64,000 nt of DNA from assembly GCF_023283535.1 (NCBI RefSeq), contig NZ_JAKILT010000014.1:1-64000 (forward strand), in the 5' to 3' direction. Source of the DNA: Shewanella sairae (GTDB lineage: Bacteria; Pseudomonadota; Gammaproteobacteria; Enterobacterales; Shewanellaceae). Numbering within the stretch: the first letter of the stretch is position 1; each line of letters begins with the position of its first letter. Positions 9,079 through 17,998 of the stretch are shown piece after piece. The notes under the pieces were generated by a model, which ran no database searches, was not told the origin of the DNA, and saw only the letters and a program-made list of their open reading frames with translations. The translations under genes and the position numbers were made by a program.

Positions 9079-10167
9079 ATGGCCCTTAGTCATCAGCAAA
9101 AAGTGTATATACCCAAGGATGTTCGTAGTAACCAATATATCAGCGCAGAAATTATTGTAACTGACGAGTTGTTAGCACATTATCCTGATTATAAAACGTG
9201 TTATCAGACCCTTAGTCGCACCATTTTTAACCTGGGTGAGCAGCAAGAAATTTACAACCTTCACGTTATCACTAACGACAAGCTGCCTGTGGTGCGTTTT
9301 CATACTGAAGCCTATAGTTTTCCAACGGCTGAACAGATTATTTTCTTTTACAACCCCGAATACCATGAAGCGCAAACTTTGCACAGCAAAGATGATTACC
9401 GCGCCCGTAAGATTAGAATTGTATTCCTAGCGACAGGTGAAGATATTCGCAGCAACTCTGCTAATTTCCATATCAAAGTGCAATCTTTCCTCGCTAAATT
9501 AATGCCTCTGTTGCCAGAAAAGCAGCTTAGGGTTAAGGTCCGAGATCATCAGCATCTATCTTATGATCTTTTTGCTAAAGCTAAGGGTAATAAAGAAAGC
9601 TATGGTTACAAGCTGCGCTCAATCAGTAACCGCTACCAAGCGCGAGAATGTCCATTGCCAGAAGGGCATGGTTCATTATGCTATGTCACCGTCAAATTAC
9701 CGTTAAGCCGTAAGCTTAAAAATGCTTTGTTACCAGCAGATACAAACGACTTTACGCCTCTGTATCAAAAGCTAGAAGAGGGATTTGTAGAGGCCACGGC
9801 CGGCAAACAGTTAAAGCATATTGCTATGGTTGCCAATGGTTTAACACCTTTGGTACGTAACAGTAAGTTTGATCAGGTTGATGGTACTGACGAAGTGCAA
9901 ATGCTAGGTTTTGATCCTAATGTCGAGCAGCAACAATTTATTCGTCATTGGGACGGTGACCGCCTAGTTGAAACGGTGAGTTTTACCATTGCTGCAGAGA
10001 CGAAAGACTCAAAAGAGGGCGGTTTGGGCCGCTATCTTAATAGAGTTGAAGAGGCGTTGAAGAGCTTTACTGCGGGCCTTGAATTCGATAAGTCTCGTGA
10101 AGATCTTATTGTTCGCTTCCACCAACATATTAGTTATCAGGCGCCTGACCAGTTACTTGATAAGTAG
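9079..10167 (+). CDS. Conserved protein, DUF3083-like
   Basis: A 362-residue soluble protein without signal peptide or membrane segment. I chose the ATG at 9079 because AAGGAG lies six bases upstream; an in-frame ATG 30 bases earlier lacks such a site. It resembles conserved proteins of marine gammaproteobacteria that I associate with DUF3083; that assignment is from memory and uncertain. No catalytic motif is visible. The repeated basic/acidic character (KVRDHQHLSYDLFAKAKGNKES) gives no clear function. It is flanked by terminators, so it is probably a single transcription unit. Confidence 0.75.
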   Translation: MALSHQQKVYIPKDVRSNQYISAEIIVTDELLAHYPDYKTCYQTLSRTIFNLGEQQEIYNLHVITNDKLPVVRFHTEAYSFPTAEQIIFFYNPEYHEAQTLHSKDDYRARKIRIVFLATGEDIRSNSANFHIKVQSFLAKLMPLLPEKQLRVKVRDHQHLSYDLFAKAKGNKESYGYKLRSISNRYQARECPLPEGHGSLCYVTVKLPLSRKLKNALLPADTNDFTPLYQKLEEGFVEATAGKQLKHIAMVANGLTPLVRNSKFDQVDGTDEVQMLGFDPNVEQQQFIRHWDGDRLVETVSFTIAAETKDSKEGGLGRYLNRVEEALKSFTAGLEFDKSREDLIVRFHQHISYQAPDQLLDK

Positions 10168-10180
10168 TCTGTCGTTACCT

Positions 10181-10210
10181 AAGTGCTCTGCAAATTGTGG
10201 AGCACTTTCT
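10181..10210 (+). terminator. Terminator-like hairpin
   Basis: Stem AAGTGCTC / GAGCACTT with an 11-base loop and a short TTTCTT tail, 14 bases after the stop of the preceding gene. Confidence 0.6.
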
Positions 10211-10246
10211 TAGCATCAAGGCTGAGACAAAATTTTTTGCAAAGGC

Positions 10247-10783
10247 TTACCAAATGTAGCCGTAGTTTATGCCTATTGAGTCAGCACCATCGTTATGGCT
10301 TGCGAGGTCAGCATTTGAATAATGCATGAAAAAGACGCCCAGCCTATGATGTCGATTAATGATAACCCCCACGCCAAGTTTATCCTCAAATAACCAATTA
10401 GCACCTAAGTTGCGGTCAAGGTAATAACTGTTTTCAAAATATGCCGCACCAATGCCAAATTCGACAAACAAAGATACAGGCTCAGATTGCCATAAATATT
10501 GGAATATTGGATTGATACTCAGCACATAGTTATTGCTTGCATTGTTGGCGTGCCCCTTCTGTGTGGAGAACTCAAGCCTCAAGTTGAGATTGTAATCGTT
10601 TAAGAAGTTATCAAAGTGATTGATTTTATGGGAGTAGGACACTCTCCAGCTGTTACCGTTTGTCGACCCGCTCTCTTTAGTGGGGATAAAACCATAGGCA
10701 AGTTCAAGGCTAGCGCTTGCTGTGCAAGCGCCTGAAAAAAAGAAGAGACTAGCGATAAAAAGCATTGAAATTGACAGCTTCAC
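10247..10783 (-). CDS. PagL-like lipid A 3-O-deacylase
   Basis: A 178-residue outer-membrane beta-barrel protein with a signal peptide (cleavage near residue 24). The C-terminal block FFMHYSNADLASHNDGAD carries the PagL active-site pattern: His154, Ser156 and Asn157, as in the known His-x-Ser-Asn motif. The acidic residue 14 positions after the His, Glu140 in Pseudomonas PagL, is Asp168 here. PagL removes the 3-linked acyl chain of lipid A. The start is GTG at 10783 with GGAG six bases upstream. Single gene. Confidence 0.8.
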   Translation of the reverse strand: MKLSISMLFIASLFFFSGACTASASLELAYGFIPTKESGSTNGNSWRVSYSHKINHFDNFLNDYNLNLRLEFSTQKGHANNASNNYVLSINPIFQYLWQSEPVSLFVEFGIGAAYFENSYYLDRNLGANWLFEDKLGVGVIINRHHRLGVFFMHYSNADLASHNDGADSIGINYGYIW

Positions 10784-10871
10784 CTTAACTCCTGCAGGTC
10801 ACCCGCTTAGACCTTGGTTAATAAAACGGCGAACAAGTATTAATATTAGCCTGTTTTGAGCGAAGTAGATA

Positions 10872-11137
10872 ATACCAATCAGTATAAGAATTTGATCAGC
10901 TCAGAACGATTTTTGGCAAACTAATTCAAGGCGAATAGCTGTAATAATGGTTATTCCCTTATAAATCTATTCAACGCAGAAGTAGGCAGCCAAAAACGTT
11001 CCAGACTGGCGAGTTTTAGCGATTCTGATGCTGTGTTAACGAACTTGAACGTAGAATAACTATGCCCTTCGCTCGTTGCCTTGCCTCAAAACCGCTAAAC
11101 TCTCGCTGAGCGACTAAATGTTTATACTGATTGGTAT
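10872..11137. repeat. MITE-like element with terminal inverted repeats
   Basis: A 266-bp non-coding block bounded by perfect 16-base inverted repeats, ATACCAATCAGTATAA at 10872-10887 and TTATACTGATTGGTAT at 11122-11137. Inside, a second imperfect inverted pair is visible: CAAGGC...GTTATTC (from about 10926) facing GAATAAC...GCCTTG (ending about 11094), so much of the element can fold on itself. It has no open reading frame for a transposase. No clear target duplication is visible. This is what a miniature inverted-repeat element mobilised in trans looks like. Confidence 0.65.
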
Positions 11138-11330
11138 AAAGTCGCGGCTATCGAGTTTCTGCTGAGAGACTTCAAGTTTTTGTTTTATTAACGATATTAA
11201 ACTGTCAGTTACCAGCTTATTTTACTGATTAATAGCCAGTAAAATTCATAATAAGATTGGCCGTAGACTTTGCTTTAAAGTGCAGGGGCGTTAACGTGAG
11301 GCTCTTAAGGGGCTAATGGGAAGTGAGTTA

Positions 11331-11352
11331 TAGCGGGCGTGTAAGCCCGCTA
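11331..11352 (-). terminator. Hairpin after the second chemoreceptor gene
   Basis: Stem TAGCGGGC / GCCCGCTA with a 6-base loop, 26 bases past the stop of the minus-strand receptor gene. No strong T run. The remainder of 11138-11377 shows nothing I can name. Confidence 0.55.
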
Positions 11353-11377
11353 GTCAATAATTGTCATTTTAAGTTTT

Positions 11378-12994
11378 TTAGCTTAATTTAAATCGAGTTA
11401 ACAAAGTGTCGAGGTCGCTTACTTTTTCTGCGAGCACTCTGCTGTTATCTGCCCCTCTCGCTGCTAGCTCTAGGGTCTGCTCTGAAATATCGTGAATAAT
11501 GGTAATATCAGTGGCTATTTCTTTGGTCACCGCAGTTTGTTCTTCAGCCGCAGTTGCTATGGCATGCACCATACTTTTTACATTTTGTGTGCTATCAACG
11601 ATTTGCTCTAGTGCGGTATTGGCTCCAGCGCTCTGCGAGACTCCTATTTCGGTAAGTTGCTTGCTTTCTACCGTAGAATTTACAGCTTGTTCGGTACCAG
11701 ATTGAATCACTTTAATGATATTGCCTACTTCATTAGTTGCTTGTGTTGTACGTTCTGCTAGTGCACGTACTTCATCAGCAACAACGGCAAATCCTCGACC
11801 TAGTTCTCCGGCTCGTGCCGCTTCAATCGCTGCATTTAAGGCAAGAAGGTTGGTTTGCGAAGCAATGTCCTCAATCACTTTTATTACACCGCCGATTTGG
11901 TCGCTATGGGCGTGCAGAGTTTGCATTTGTGATGACATATCTTCGATTTGTATTGCAACATTTTCGATGCTGTTGATCATTTGCTTGGTTGTGTGGCGAC
12001 CGTTATCTGCAGAATCTCCAGATAACGTTGCCATGTCTGCTGTAGACGCTGCTTGTTGCGCCACTTCGTTGATGGTTAGGCTGAGCTCTTCTGAAGCGGT
12101 AGCAATGAGGTTAGCTCGGGCGGCTTGATCTGATGCTCCATTGACCATTTCGTTACTAACATCAGCAATTGCGCTACTTGCTGTTTGTACTTGATTGCTG
12201 ACTAATGCAATTGAACTAATAAGCTCTTTTAGCGAAGATTGCATGGTATTAATAGAGTTGGCGAGTTCACTAAGCTCATCGCCTACATTATCGACAATTC
12301 CCTCTGAGGTTAAGTCGCCGTTAGCGACCTTTTGAGAGACGTTTGTTAATCGCTGTAAGCGGCTAGTAATAGAGTTAGCCAGCAAGTAAGCCACAATAAT
12401 TGAAACTAACGTGCCGATGGCAGTTAAGATCAGTGATGCGCTTTCCATGGTGTAGAAAGATTCTAGTAGTGAGTTTAGCGCTTTTTCAGCTTCAGCTTTT
12501 TCATTCATACTCAATTCATCGAGCAATGCTTCTAAAGGCACTAAGTGTTGGTTTGATAATCGGTGTAGCTCAGAGAATAAAACGCTTTGCTGTTTTATAC
12601 CGACAGAAGCAATAATTTGATTTTCAACACCAGACTGAAACTGATCGATATAAGATTCAATTTTCTGCATATTGTTTCTATCTGACTGATTGGCACTTTC
12701 TAGAGGAATTAACTGCGCTAGCGCTGTGCGGTATTGTTCTAGATTTTCATAAAAGTCTTGTTTCGCGTTAGCATCAAAGTTTGCGATTATTTTGAGGGCA
12801 TCGCGATAAATATCTCCAGATTCATCAACTAGCGTTAAATACAAGGTGACGGCGGGTACGTCATCATTTTTAATCGCATGGGCTTGATACTCTGCTGATA
12901 CAAGTTGCGTATAGATAACCATAGTGATGGCTATCAATATAGAAATAATACTAATAAAGGAAAGATAAATTTTTTGTTTTACAGTGAGTTTCAT
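11378..12994 (-). CDS. Methyl-accepting chemotaxis protein
   Basis: A 538-residue chemoreceptor: membrane segment (about 9-29), periplasmic four-helix-bundle-like sensor, second membrane segment (about 188-208), HAMP, then the signalling coiled coil with the intact tip [31 protein letters not shown]. It ends LLTRFKLS, with no pentapeptide tether. It shares architecture with the receptor 2.6 kb upstream on the other strand, but the sensor domains differ, so they are not a recent duplication. Confidence 0.95.
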   Translation of the reverse strand: MKLTVKQKIYLSFISIISILIAITMVIYTQLVSAEYQAHAIKNDDVPAVTLYLTLVDESGDIYRDALKIIANFDANAKQDFYENLEQYRTALAQLIPLESANQSDRNNMQKIESYIDQFQSGVENQIIASVGIKQQSVLFSELHRLSNQHLVPLEALLDELSMNEKAEAEKALNSLLESFYTMESASLILTAIGTLVSIIVAYLLANSITSRLQRLTNVSQKVANGDLTSEGIVDNVGDELSELANSINTMQSSLKELISSIALVSNQVQTASSAIADVSNEMVNGASDQAARANLIATASEELSLTINEVAQQAASTADMATLSGDSADNGRHTTKQMINSIENVAIQIEDMSSQMQTLHAHSDQIGGVIKVIEDIASQTNLLALNAAIEAARAGELGRGFAVVADEVRALAERTTQATNEVGNIIKVIQSGTEQAVNSTVESKQLTEIGVSQSAGANTALEQIVDSTQNVKSMVHAIATAAEEQTAVTKEIATDITIIHDISEQTLELAARGADNSRVLAEKVSDLDTLLTRFKLS

Positions 12995-13674
12995 AAGAAG
13001 CCTGTTTATATTTATTTTAAATTAGCAAGTGGGAGCAATATCAGAGTATCAAGCCGCTCAGAGCTGAGTGTCGGTGGAGCTTGAGCAGGAAAACGAATTA
13101 GAGCAAAAGACTGACTGGCTGACCTCTTACTTGCCGGTATAAGATTCTGCTAACCGCTATGTATGACTTCGCGAGTTAAATTATTTGCACTTAGTTTATG
13201 ATGATGTAGCTATTTTTTATCAATCAAGTCAGCAGGTTACCTATCGGTAATTTAACAGCTGACGGTGTAAATAAATAGTTCGTTTGCTGTTAAATTGGAG
13301 TGTGTTGATTACTGAAATGTAATTTCGTGATGAGCGTCTCAAATGGTGTAAAAAATAGAACCTAGGATCGTTATAACCTGCTCTTTCTTGCCATTTTGGG
13401 CAGTGACACAAATGGTAAAGCTTTGCTTGTTTTGCAAAAGTGTAATGAGGCTAGTTGAGTTGTGATTTTTGACTAATAACTGTCTAGGCAGAGTTTATTA
13501 AAGTGTATTGCTGGGGAAGTTTAACTCATGTTAAGCAGCGAATTATACTGAACCAAGTTTCATCTTATGATAAAAATGTCGACTTACTATAAGGTTATAA
13601 ATTACTACGATTAACTCATCCCAAAAACCTATAAGGGTTATTGCGCTGATTATTTAGCACTGCATAGCAGCGTT
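12995..13674. other. 680-bp divergent intergenic region with an inverted repeat
   Basis: Between the divergent chemoreceptor and diguanylate cyclase genes. It contains a perfect 11-base inverted repeat, AATTTAACAGC at 13249-13259 and GCTGTTAAATT at 13286-13296, separated by 26 bases. No open reading frame with a believable start is seen. A small RNA or long leader is possible but unsupported. Confidence 0.5.
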
Positions 13675-14904
13675 ATGCATTTAATTCGGTTTACATTGAG
13701 GTTTATTTTGTCTGCTTTTTACCATAGTTGTCGCTATTTCCTGTTGCCTATTTTGTTTGTTGCTTGCGCGCTAGGAGCCTTATCTTTTTATCAAACAAGT
13801 TTGCAGCAATGGCAGGAGGTGATAGAACAGCTTCCTTATTGGTTATTAAGTGCTGCGGTGATCATCGCACTGCAATTTAATCGCAGTCGGCTAGGTTATT
13901 TGGCTTTATTAATGTTGGGCTATTACGCCTATACAAAAAACATCGGTTTTACTGCTGCTGAGCAAAACACATACTGGGAGCAAATTCTGTTGGGTGGTAG
14001 CTTCACTATCACCTGGTTCGCATTTGTTAAAGATAGGGGATTACTGTCGCCTCATTCTATCGTGCGTTTATTGGGGATCTCATTGTGTTTTATTGCTGGT
14101 TTTTTATGGGTGTGGGCTAATACGCAATACCAACAGCAATTAGATAGCTATCTCCCCGAAAGTTCAGGCATGACTTATCGCACTTTACTGCCTTTGTATT
14201 TCTGTGTGTCTTTAGTTTGGATACTGGCACTTTGGCGGGCAAACTTAGTCAATACCTCAATATTTATTACTTTATGTTTATGGGCTGTACACTTTATTTC
14301 TCCAGAATTAATGACACTTCCTTTGTCTATGACTGTGCTGGCAGTTGTCTATATTTTGACTGTATTAACGGATTCTTACTTTCTTGCATATCGGGATGAG
14401 CTGACGGGGTTAGCATCTCGTCGAGCATTATTTAATTTAGTGCTCTCTTTAGGCCGCAAGTATAGTGTGGCTATGCTGGATATCGACCATTTTAAAAAGT
14501 TTAATGACACTTACGGTCATGATGTGGGTGATCAGGTTTTAAAATTAGTCGCCAGCAAGATAGGTGCGGTTAAAGGGGGGGGCAAAGCCTTTCGCTATGG
14601 TGGTGAAGAGTTTACCATTATCTTTTCTCGAAAAGATGCAAGCTCAGTGCTTTGTTACCTTGAAGCGGTACGTGAAGCCGTTGAAGATTACGATATTGTG
14701 CTTCGCAATGAAAAGCGTAAAAGCCAATCTAAGGCGACGCGCGGCAAAGACCAAGGCAGAAACCTGCATCAAACTGTGAGCGTGACAATATCCATTGGTG
14801 TTGCTGAGCATGAAAATGGTGAAACCTTTGAGCAAACCATGAAACGATCCGATTTAGCCCTATATAAAGCTAAGAAGAAAGGTCGTAATCAGGTTTGTAT
14901 GTAA
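13675..14904 (+). CDS. Membrane-bound diguanylate cyclase (GGEEF)
   Basis: A 409-residue protein with about seven hydrophobic segments in the first 235 residues, then a GGDEF-family domain that makes cyclic di-GMP from two GTP. RDELTGLASRRAL opens the domain, LDIDHFKKFNDTYGHDVGD binds GTP/metal, and the active signature GGEEF is at 309-313. The product-inhibition RxxD site is absent (the spot reads KGGG). A run of eight G (14575-14582) lies just upstream of the signature. The membrane part is of a multi-pass sensor type with unknown signal. A GGEEF signature supports real cyclase activity. Confidence 0.9.
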   Translation: MHLIRFTLRFILSAFYHSCRYFLLPILFVACALGALSFYQTSLQQWQEVIEQLPYWLLSAAVIIALQFNRSRLGYLALLMLGYYAYTKNIGFTAAEQNTYWEQILLGGSFTITWFAFVKDRGLLSPHSIVRLLGISLCFIAGFLWVWANTQYQQQLDSYLPESSGMTYRTLLPLYFCVSLVWILALWRANLVNTSIFITLCLWAVHFISPELMTLPLSMTVLAVVYILTVLTDSYFLAYRDELTGLASRRALFNLVLSLGRKYSVAMLDIDHFKKFNDTYGHDVGDQVLKLVASKIGAVKGGGKAFRYGGEEFTIIFSRKDASSVLCYLEAVREAVEDYDIVLRNEKRKSQSKATRGKDQGRNLHQTVSVTISIGVAEHENGETFEQTMKRSDLALYKAKKKGRNQVCM

Positions 14905-14963
14905 CCTAGATTTGTATGTAGCTCTGCAGCGAATATTGTGATGTGTGGGCTGTTTTATAATGC

Positions 14964-14993
14964 TTTGATTCGAGTGGCTCTGCTCGAATCAAA
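14964..14993 (+). terminator. Hairpin after the diguanylate cyclase gene
   Basis: Perfect 11-base stem TTTGATTCGAG / CTCGAATCAAA with an 8-base loop, 59 bases past the stop. No T run follows, so termination is only probable. Confidence 0.45.
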
Positions 14994-15102
14994 TAGGCCA
15001 CACCTAAATATGCACCCAAATATGGTTACTTAAGTGGGCTTGCTCAACTTGAGATGAATTAGTTTAATTACCGAGGCACAAGCAAGTATTGCGAATTCAG
15101 CT

Positions 15103-15519
15103 ATGACTCACTCATCTAAAACGGGTGATATTACGATTGCCCTACCTTCGCTTATTCATCGCATTGGGCGTGAGTCTGTAAAACAGGCTCAGGACCTTGC
15201 AACCAAGTGTCATTGTGAGCTTAAGCGAATACGTCGTTCACGCAACTGGGGCATTACAGGTGAGGCGTTACAGGTTCAATCTTTTAATCAGCAACTAAAA
15301 ACGATGCAGTTAAGTGTTGCTAGTAGTGAGTTTGCTTACTTGATTAAGAAGCTCGATGCCGGACTGCTCAAACATGCAGATAAACTCGAGTCTTTAGAGG
15401 ATAAACTTGCCAGGCTTATTCGCCACGAACCAAATATCACTTTGGCTGAACTTGCCCACCTGACCGACTGCACTATGGCTGAGGCTAGAACCGCACGTTT
15501 TAATGTCGATGTATGCTAA
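15103..15519 (+). CDS. RRF_GI-like protein (ribosome-recycling-factor family)
   Basis: A 138-residue basic protein. The opening IALPSLIHRIGRESVKQAQDLA, the CELKRIRRSRNWGITGEALQ block and the closing EPNITLAELAHLTDCTMAEARTARF block match what I know of a small gammaproteobacterial family labelled ribosome recycling factor (RRF_GI). The family is much shorter than true RRF and its role in recycling is not proven. The last part looks like a helix-turn-helix-type fold. Single gene, convergent with the next one. Confidence 0.65.
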   Translation: MTHSSKTGDITIALPSLIHRIGRESVKQAQDLATKCHCELKRIRRSRNWGITGEALQVQSFNQQLKTMQLSVASSEFAYLIKKLDAGLLKHADKLESLEDKLARLIRHEPNITLAELAHLTDCTMAEARTARFNVDVC

Positions 15520-15556
15520 GTCGCTAATCGTTACCTTTAATGTTCCCGCTTCAATA

Positions 15557-15576
15557 ATAGGCCTTAGCTGGCCTAT
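15557..15576. terminator. Hairpin between convergent small genes
   Basis: Stem ATAGGCC / GGCCTAT with a 6-base loop between the ends of the RRF_GI-like gene and the 62-residue gene. Could serve both strands. Confidence 0.5.
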
Positions 15577-15585
15577 CTTAGGCTG

Positions 15586-15774
15586 TTAAATCAATTCGTT
15601 TGAGATTGCTTCTAAGTGCATCTCTAGTTCACCTTCAGTTTTAGGCAGAGAATTTAGTTCAAAAGTGACTGGGGCACTGCCGTTTAACATAAACACTGAG
15701 TTTTCGCCGTGATCATAGTGAAACCATTTTCCGTTTACACATAAATCTGTATAGCAATTTGGTAGGAGTTCCAT
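15586..15774 (-). CDS. Small conserved-looking protein, 62 residues
   Basis: Not recognised. It is acidic, has no membrane segment, and reads as a compact beta-rich protein (CVNGKWFHYDHGENSVFMLNG). An AAAGGTG ribosome site lies about six bases before its ATG, which argues that it is real. A perfect FNR box sits about 130 bases upstream of its start and may control it. Confidence 0.6.
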   Translation of the reverse strand: MELLPNCYTDLCVNGKWFHYDHGENSVFMLNGSAPVTFELNSLPKTEGELEMHLEAISNELI

Positions 15775-15826
15775 AGGGCACCTTTAGGTTTCATTATTAT
15801 TTTAAAAGAGATAAATCTGCACATAC

Positions 15827-15873
15827 GTGAGCTTGGCTTTGAAATCGAAAAGTCTCTACGTGATCAAGCTCAC
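15827..15873. repeat. Inverted repeat upstream of the 62-residue gene
   Basis: Perfect 9-base arms GTGAGCTTG (15827-15835) and CAAGCTCAC (15865-15873) separated by 29 bases, located between the FNR box and the minus-strand 62-residue gene. It could be a leader hairpin or regulator site. Confidence 0.45.
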
Positions 15874-15905
15874 CTTTATATGACCTCAAAAGCGTTAGGG
15901 GCTCA

Positions 15906-15919
15906 TTGATCTAAATCAA
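15906..15919. promoter_or_regulatory. FNR (EtrA/Anr) box, perfect consensus
   Basis: TTGATCTAAATCAA matches the FNR-type consensus TTGAT-N4-ATCAA at every fixed position. It lies 132 bases upstream of the minus-strand 62-residue gene and about 330 bases upstream of the plus-strand ankyrin gene. The 15920-16248 stretch holds no other feature I can name. Confidence 0.65.
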
Positions 15920-16248
15920 AAACTGTAAAGGTTGTGTCTTTTATAGGTTGTTTTGGCGATATAAATCTCTTTTTTATGTCAGATTGAAGCGCCTTGTTAG
16001 TATTAAATCTTGCCTTTTAGGCGCTATTGGTAGATGTGACTTATATTGAGTTTAAGCACTGTTTAATAAAGAGTTCGGGGCTTAAATAACGCCAAAATAG
16101 GTACTGTTGTCACTTATTTCTGTTATTGGTATCGCTTTTAAAAGTAATGACTTGCACTCAAAAAAACTAAGGAATACTCTACGCGCACACAAGCTGGTGG
16201 CGAACCCGCCTGCTTCAGTTGCAGATTAAAGATAAAAATGAGGTTTAC

Positions 16249-17442
16249 ATGCTTAGCAGTACTGTTTTCGACAGGTTAACGTTAGACGACGTGTTAAGTG
16301 AACATCTTGCAGGGTTAGACAGTTACGATGAGCCTTACTTTATCTGTATGCAATTAAGTACGACAGCTGATGAAGCGATAAAGATGTTGATCCCTGAGCT
16401 TGATCATCTCGATGACGACATTTATGCCTTTAGACTTGAAAAGCAGCTGCTATTATTCAGCCTTGAGTGCGAAGTGGACGAGGTCAAGTCACTAGCAAAC
16501 ATGTTACTTGACGCCTTTGCTGCTAATAAGGTAACCGCACAAATAGCGGTTTTTCATCACAACAGCTTAGGTAAGCCGGTTGAGACGTTGAAGTGGTCGA
16601 CCCAATTATTAGAAACCCTCATTGAAAAATCGCCTAATGAGTCGATTGTCGAGTTTAATGATTTTTGCGATCGTGGCAATTGGCCGGGATTAAGCGGCTA
16701 TGTTGAGGGGCTTGAGCAAGGCCACGGCGCTGATTTCGGCTATGACTATGATGACTATGACGATGATTTTGATGACGACGATGACTTTGATGATGACGAA
16801 GATGATAAAGATCGTTTTGATGAGCATGGATTCGATGAGAACGGTCTAGATGCCAATGGTTTTACCGCGCTTATTCAAGCCATTTTAGCTAAAGACGCCG
16901 CATTAGTTGCCAAGATGATTTCCAATGGTGCAGACGTCAATCAGGGCGATTGGTACAAGAATAAACCGCTTAATCATGCGGTCCAAAAAAGTACGCTTGA
17001 GATTGTTAGCTTACTACTTGAAGCTGGCGCGAATCCTAATCAAGCGGGCAGTTATGGCACGTTAGCACTCAATATCGCCAGTTTTAACGGCATGTTACCA
17101 ATCATGCAGTTGTTATTATCAAAGGGGGCAGACGTCAACGGCTTAGATGATGAAGCTGAGAGCGCACTGATGGCTGCAGCCGGTCAGAGCACTGCCGAGG
17201 TGGTGGCATTATTGCTGCAATCAGGTGCCGATAGTAATGCGCTCAGTGGCGATGGTAATACAGCATTAATTAAGGCTGTTATTGGTAATTATAATGAACG
17301 TGCTGCGATTGTTGAGTTACTGCTTGCTAATGGCGCGGCCAAGACGATACATCATCAGAATATTCATGACTCAAGCGCGATGGATTTGGCTGTAGACCGT
17401 GAGCATCAAGACATTGTTGAAATGCTAAAGCAGGCGATGTAA
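16249..17442 (+). CDS. Ankyrin-repeat protein with an acidic linker
   Basis: A 397-residue cytoplasmic protein. I chose the ATG at 16249, which has GAGGT six bases upstream, over a TTG 30 bases earlier. Residues 1-155 form an unrecognised alpha/beta domain. A very acidic Asp/Tyr-rich linker follows (about 162-200, repeated DYDD/DDDFDDD). Residues about 205-395 are five to six ankyrin repeats (ALIQAILAKDAALVAKMISNGADVN and relatives), a protein-binding scaffold. Partner unknown. The linker may bind cations or basic partners (inference). Single gene with its own terminator. Confidence 0.85.
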   Translation: MLSSTVFDRLTLDDVLSEHLAGLDSYDEPYFICMQLSTTADEAIKMLIPELDHLDDDIYAFRLEKQLLLFSLECEVDEVKSLANMLLDAFAANKVTAQIAVFHHNSLGKPVETLKWSTQLLETLIEKSPNESIVEFNDFCDRGNWPGLSGYVEGLEQGHGADFGYDYDDYDDDFDDDDDFDDDEDDKDRFDEHGFDENGLDANGFTALIQAILAKDAALVAKMISNGADVNQGDWYKNKPLNHAVQKSTLEIVSLLLEAGANPNQAGSYGTLALNIASFNGMLPIMQLLLSKGADVNGLDDEAESALMAAAGQSTAEVVALLLQSGADSNALSGDGNTALIKAVIGNYNERAAIVELLLANGAAKTIHHQNIHDSSAMDLAVDREHQDIVEMLKQAM

Positions 17443-17478
17443 CAGCGGTTTTCGATATTGATGCCTGCAACATGAACT

Positions 17479-17512
17479 AAAGGGATAAGCTTTACGGCTT
17501 ATCCCTTTTTTA
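17479..17512 (+). terminator. Intrinsic terminator of the ankyrin gene
   Basis: Twelve-base stem AAAGGGATAAGC / GCTTATCCCTTT with a 6-base loop and a following T run. Confidence 0.9.
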
Positions 17513-17652
17513 TGATGCAAAAAACTGTAAACCAGATTAGAGGTATATGCGTATTTACCTCTGTAGAGGCCAATAGGTGCCTTTATCACTGCAGCCAAAG
17601 CAAGGGGCTTTGTTATTAGCACTGTGATGAGCAAAGCTTTCAAGGGGTATTT

Positions 17653-17910
17653 ATGTCTTTATCGAAACATCTATTCGTTTTTAATCATGTGGTTGCTAAC
17701 GGCATAAAACGTGATGATAAATATCATTTAGATGGCTTAACGGCCTGGCATGATATCGATGGCTACACCTGTTATTTGGGCTATCAGGACTTAGTGATGA
17801 CGCTGATGTTTCACGGCCGTTTTGCTTATGAGTATCAAAAGCGGATGACCTACAACGAATTTAATTCGCTGGTAGATAATCGCTTTAGGCAGCTTAATCA
17901 GCCGCAATAA
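17653..17910 (+). CDS. Small hypothetical protein, 85 residues
   Basis: Not recognised. It is soluble, rich in Tyr/His/aromatics (YHLDGLTAWHDIDGYTCYLGYQDL). A strong AAGGGG site about seven bases before the ATG supports the start. It stands 88 bases upstream of the cryptochrome gene, with a hairpin between, so cotranscription with the photolyase operon is possible but not certain. Confidence 0.65.
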   Translation: MSLSKHLFVFNHVVANGIKRDDKYHLDGLTAWHDIDGYTCYLGYQDLVMTLMFHGRFAYEYQKRMTYNEFNSLVDNRFRQLNQPQ

Positions 17911-17953
17911 GCATAACTCGCCATATCGATCAAAAGACTAATCTAAATTCTAT

Positions 17954-17985
17954 GTTGCTACGTAATACCCCTTACCAGTAGCAAC
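17954..17985 (+). repeat. Hairpin between the 85-residue gene and cryptochrome gene
   Basis: Arms GTTGCTAC / GTAGCAAC with a 16-base loop, ending 13 bases before the cryptochrome start. No T run, so more likely a leader structure than a terminator. Confidence 0.4.
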
Positions 17986-17998
17986 GATAGGCAAGCGC

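Noticed and set aside
7109..12994. The two chemoreceptor genes as a recent inverted duplication
   Set aside because: Only the conserved signalling domain is similar; sensor domains and DNA differ widely.
17425..17643. Minus-strand 72-residue frame between the ankyrin gene and the 85-residue gene
   Set aside because: Runs through the ankyrin terminator and lacks a ribosome site.
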